In this document: piece by piece, positions 5,538 to 7,221 of the stretch | Numbering within the stretch: position 1 is the stretch's first letter | Layout: each line of letters opens with the position of its first letter | NCBI GenBank assembly: GCA_049792815.1 | Contig: JBARBG010000027.1 | Span: 1 to 7,221, forward strand | Reading direction: 5' to 3' | Source: DAIDKA01 sp049792815 | Lineage (GTDB): Bacteria > Pseudomonadota > Gammaproteobacteria > Steroidobacterales > Steroidobacteraceae | Length of the DNA stretch: 7,221 nt | Position numbers and translations under genes: made by a program | The notes under the pieces: model-generated | Databases searched by the model: none | The model's input: the letters and a program-made list of their open reading frames with translations, nothing else | What the model was told of the DNA's origin: nothing

Positions 5538-7221
5538 ATGCTCTCGGGGGCGGACACGCCCAGCAACGTGAGACCGTTGCGGATCACTTGCTGGGCGGCG
5601 CTCACCAAGGTCAGGCGTGCGTTGCGCAACGACGTCTCCGGCACGATGAACTGCTCGGCGTTGTAATAGGTGTGAAAGGCATTGGCGAGCTCACGCAGGA
5701 AGTACACCAGAGTGTGCGGTGCGCGCTGGGCGGCCGCGCTTGCCAGCGCCTCCGGATAACGGGACAGCGCCTGCACCAGAGCCTGTTCGTGCGGGCCGGT
5801 CAGCAGCTTCGCATTTGCCACACCCTCGGTCCGGTCGAACTGCAGCCCCCTGGCGGCAAGCTGTTTGAGGACGCTGGTGACGCGCGCATGCGCGTATTGG
5901 ATGTAGTACACAGGATTCTCATTGGTGCGTGACTTGGCCAGCTCGAGGTCGAAATCCAGAGACTGGTCGTGACTGCGCATCAGGTAGAAGAACCGGCAGG
6001 CGTCGTTCCCCACCTCCTCGCGTAGCTGCCGCAGGGTCACGAACTGTGCCTGGCGTTTGCCCATGGCGATTTTCTCCCCGCCCCGGAACAGGCTCACGAA
6101 CTGAATCAGCGTGACCTCCAGGCTCTCGGGCGGCTCGCCCATGGCCGCAAGTCCGGCGCGAACCCGCGCCACATAGCCGTGGTGATCGGCGCCGAGCACA
6201 TCGAACAGCTTGTTGAAGCCGCGCTCGCGCTTTTCCAGGTGGTAGGCGATATCGGAGGCAAAGTAGGTCGCAACCCCGTTCTCGCGCACCACGACGCGAT
6301 CCTTCTCATCGCCGAACTGCGCGGCGGCGAACCACTGCGCGCCGTCCTTGACGTAAATATGGTTCTGGGCGCGCAGCCGTTCGAGCGCGCGCTCGATGGC
6401 GCCGGAGGAGGCCAGCGTGGCCTCCGAATACCAGCGATCGAAGTCGACGCCAAAGGCCGCCAGGTCATCGCGGATGTCGGCGATCATCATCTCCAGCGCC
6501 AGTCCCAGCACGTCGCGGAAACGGCCGTCGCCGATCAGTTCCCGACAGCGTGCGATCAGCGCATCGATGTGCAGTTCCTTGTCGCCCTCCGGCGCATCCG
6601 CCGGCAGTCCCGCCATGAGCTTGGCGGCCGGCGCCCGCAGCGTTGCGCCTTCCTGCTCGTGCAGGCGCCGCGCCAGAGGCCGGACGTAGTCGCCGCGATA
6701 GCCATTGGTCGGAAACGGCACGGCCTCGCCACACAGCTCCAGGTAGCGGACCCAGGTGCTGACGGCGAGGATGTCCATCTGCCGGCCGGCATCGTTGATG
6801 TAGTACTCACGCTGCACGTTGTGACCGGTGGCCGCCAGGATATTGGCGAGCGTCGCGCCGTAGGCGGCCTGCCGGCCATGGCCCACATGCAGCGGGCCGG
6901 TGGGATTGGCGGACACGAATTCGACCAGTACGCGTTCACCGGCTCCGGCATTGCTGTGGCCGTAGCCCTCGCCCAGTTCCAGGATGCGCTCGAGCTCCCG
7001 GGTGCTCGCGGCCGTCTTCAGATGGAAATTTATGAACCCGGCGCCCGCAACTTCAGTGCGTTCGATGAGTTCGTTGGCTGGCAGGGCCGCGGCAATCGCC
7101 TGCGCCAGCTCGCGCGGATTGCGGCGTGCCGCCTTGGCCAGGCGCAGGGCGACATTGCTCGCAAAGTCACCGTGCTGCGCATCCCGGGTGCGCTCGACGG
7201 TGATCTCGGATGCATCGGGGG
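5534..7221 (-). CDS. argS: arginyl-tRNA synthetase, N-terminal end cut by window
   Basis: ArgRS is a class I synthetase that charges tRNA(Arg) with arginine using ATP in the cytoplasm. The frame stays open to the right edge. About 561 codons are visible of a protein normally near 580 residues, so only about 20-30 N-terminal residues are missing. The GTG at 6916 is an internal Val, not the start. The N-terminal Add-1 domain shows ERTRDAQHGDFASNVA (about 7201-7154) and GAGFINFHL (about 7045-7019). The catalytic core has SANPTGPLHVGHGR with the HIGH-type HVGH at 6889-6878, then YYINDAGRQ. The KMSK-like loop reads MGKRQAQFVTL, with MGKR at 6064-6053. The DALR anticodon-binding domain includes NENPVYYIQYAHAR, and the protein ends in LLGVSAPESM, typical for the family. 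The stop overlaps the start of the SPOR gene by 4 bases. The promoter lies outside the window. Confidence 0.97.
   Translation of the reverse strand, partial: PDASEITVERTRDAQHGDFASNVALRLAKAARRNPRELAQAIAAALPANELIERTEVAGAGFINFHLKTAASTRELERILELGEGYGHSNAGAGERVLVEFVSANPTGPLHVGHGRQAAYGATLANILAATGHNVQREYYINDAGRQMDILAVSTWVRYLELCGEAVPFPTNGYRGDYVRPLARRLHEQEGATLRAPAAKLMAGLPADAPEGDKELHIDALIARCRELIGDGRFRDVLGLALEMMIADIRDDLAAFGVDFDRWYSEATLASSGAIERALERLRAQNHIYVKDGAQWFAAAQFGDEKDRVVVRENGVATYFASDIAYHLEKRERGFNKLFDVLGADHHGYVARVRAGLAAMGEPPESLEVTLIQFVSLFRGGEKIAMGKRQAQFVTLRQLREEVGNDACRFFYLMRSHDQSLDFDLELAKSRTNENPVYYIQYAHARVTSVLKQLAARGLQFDRTEGVANAKLLTGPHEQALVQALSRYPEALASAAAQRAPHTLVYFLRELANAFHTYYNAEQFIVPETSLRNARLTLVSAAQQVIRNGLTLLGVSAPESM

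Noticed and set aside
4695..5666. 323-codon plus-strand frame spanning the ntrX end and antisense to the SPOR gene
   Set aside because: It crosses two well-supported genes, and its product shows no family features. It is a shadow frame.
6911..6916. GTG at 6916-6914 as the argS start
   Set aside because: The frame continues upstream to the window edge and encodes the conserved ArgRS N-terminal domain (DAQHGDFASN, GAGFINFHL), so this codon is an internal Val.

Overview
The window is a compact, high-GC chromosomal segment with no gene-free stretch of any size. It most resembles a gammaproteobacterium of the Chromatiales/Ectothiorhodospiraceae kind. This is inferred from the gene order rsmB - DUF4390 - ntrY - ntrX, from argS followed by a SPOR-domain gene, and from GC-rich codon use. 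The species cannot be named from the sequence alone. No mobile element, phage gene, CRISPR array, tRNA or rRNA was seen.

Plus strand (1-4963): four genes run as one tight unit. The first is the 3' part of rsmB (16S rRNA cytosine methyltransferase), cut by the window edge. One base after its stop comes a secreted or membrane-anchored DUF4390 protein. ntrY, a membrane histidine kinase, overlaps the end of that gene by 19 bases. ntrX, its response regulator, starts at an ATGA overlap with the ntrY stop. The kinase and regulator form the NtrYX two-component system. DUF4390 is a small conserved companion of unknown role.

Minus strand (7221-4971): argS (arginyl-tRNA synthetase, lacking only its extreme N-terminus because of the window edge) is followed, through a GTGA stop/start overlap, by a gene for an FtsN-like single-pass membrane protein with a C-terminal SPOR domain. 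This pair converges on ntrX. The two stop codons are 7 bases apart and both lie inside one perfect 7-bp inverted repeat.

The most interesting observation is in NtrX. Its receiver domain and Fis-type DNA-binding domain look intact. Its central AAA+ domain, however, has lost the GAFTGA sigma54-contact loop and has changed Walker A, Walker B, sensor I and arginine-finger-region residues. It is probably a regulator that no longer hydrolyses ATP or activates sigma54 polymerase. The rest of the window looks like ordinary housekeeping and signalling content.
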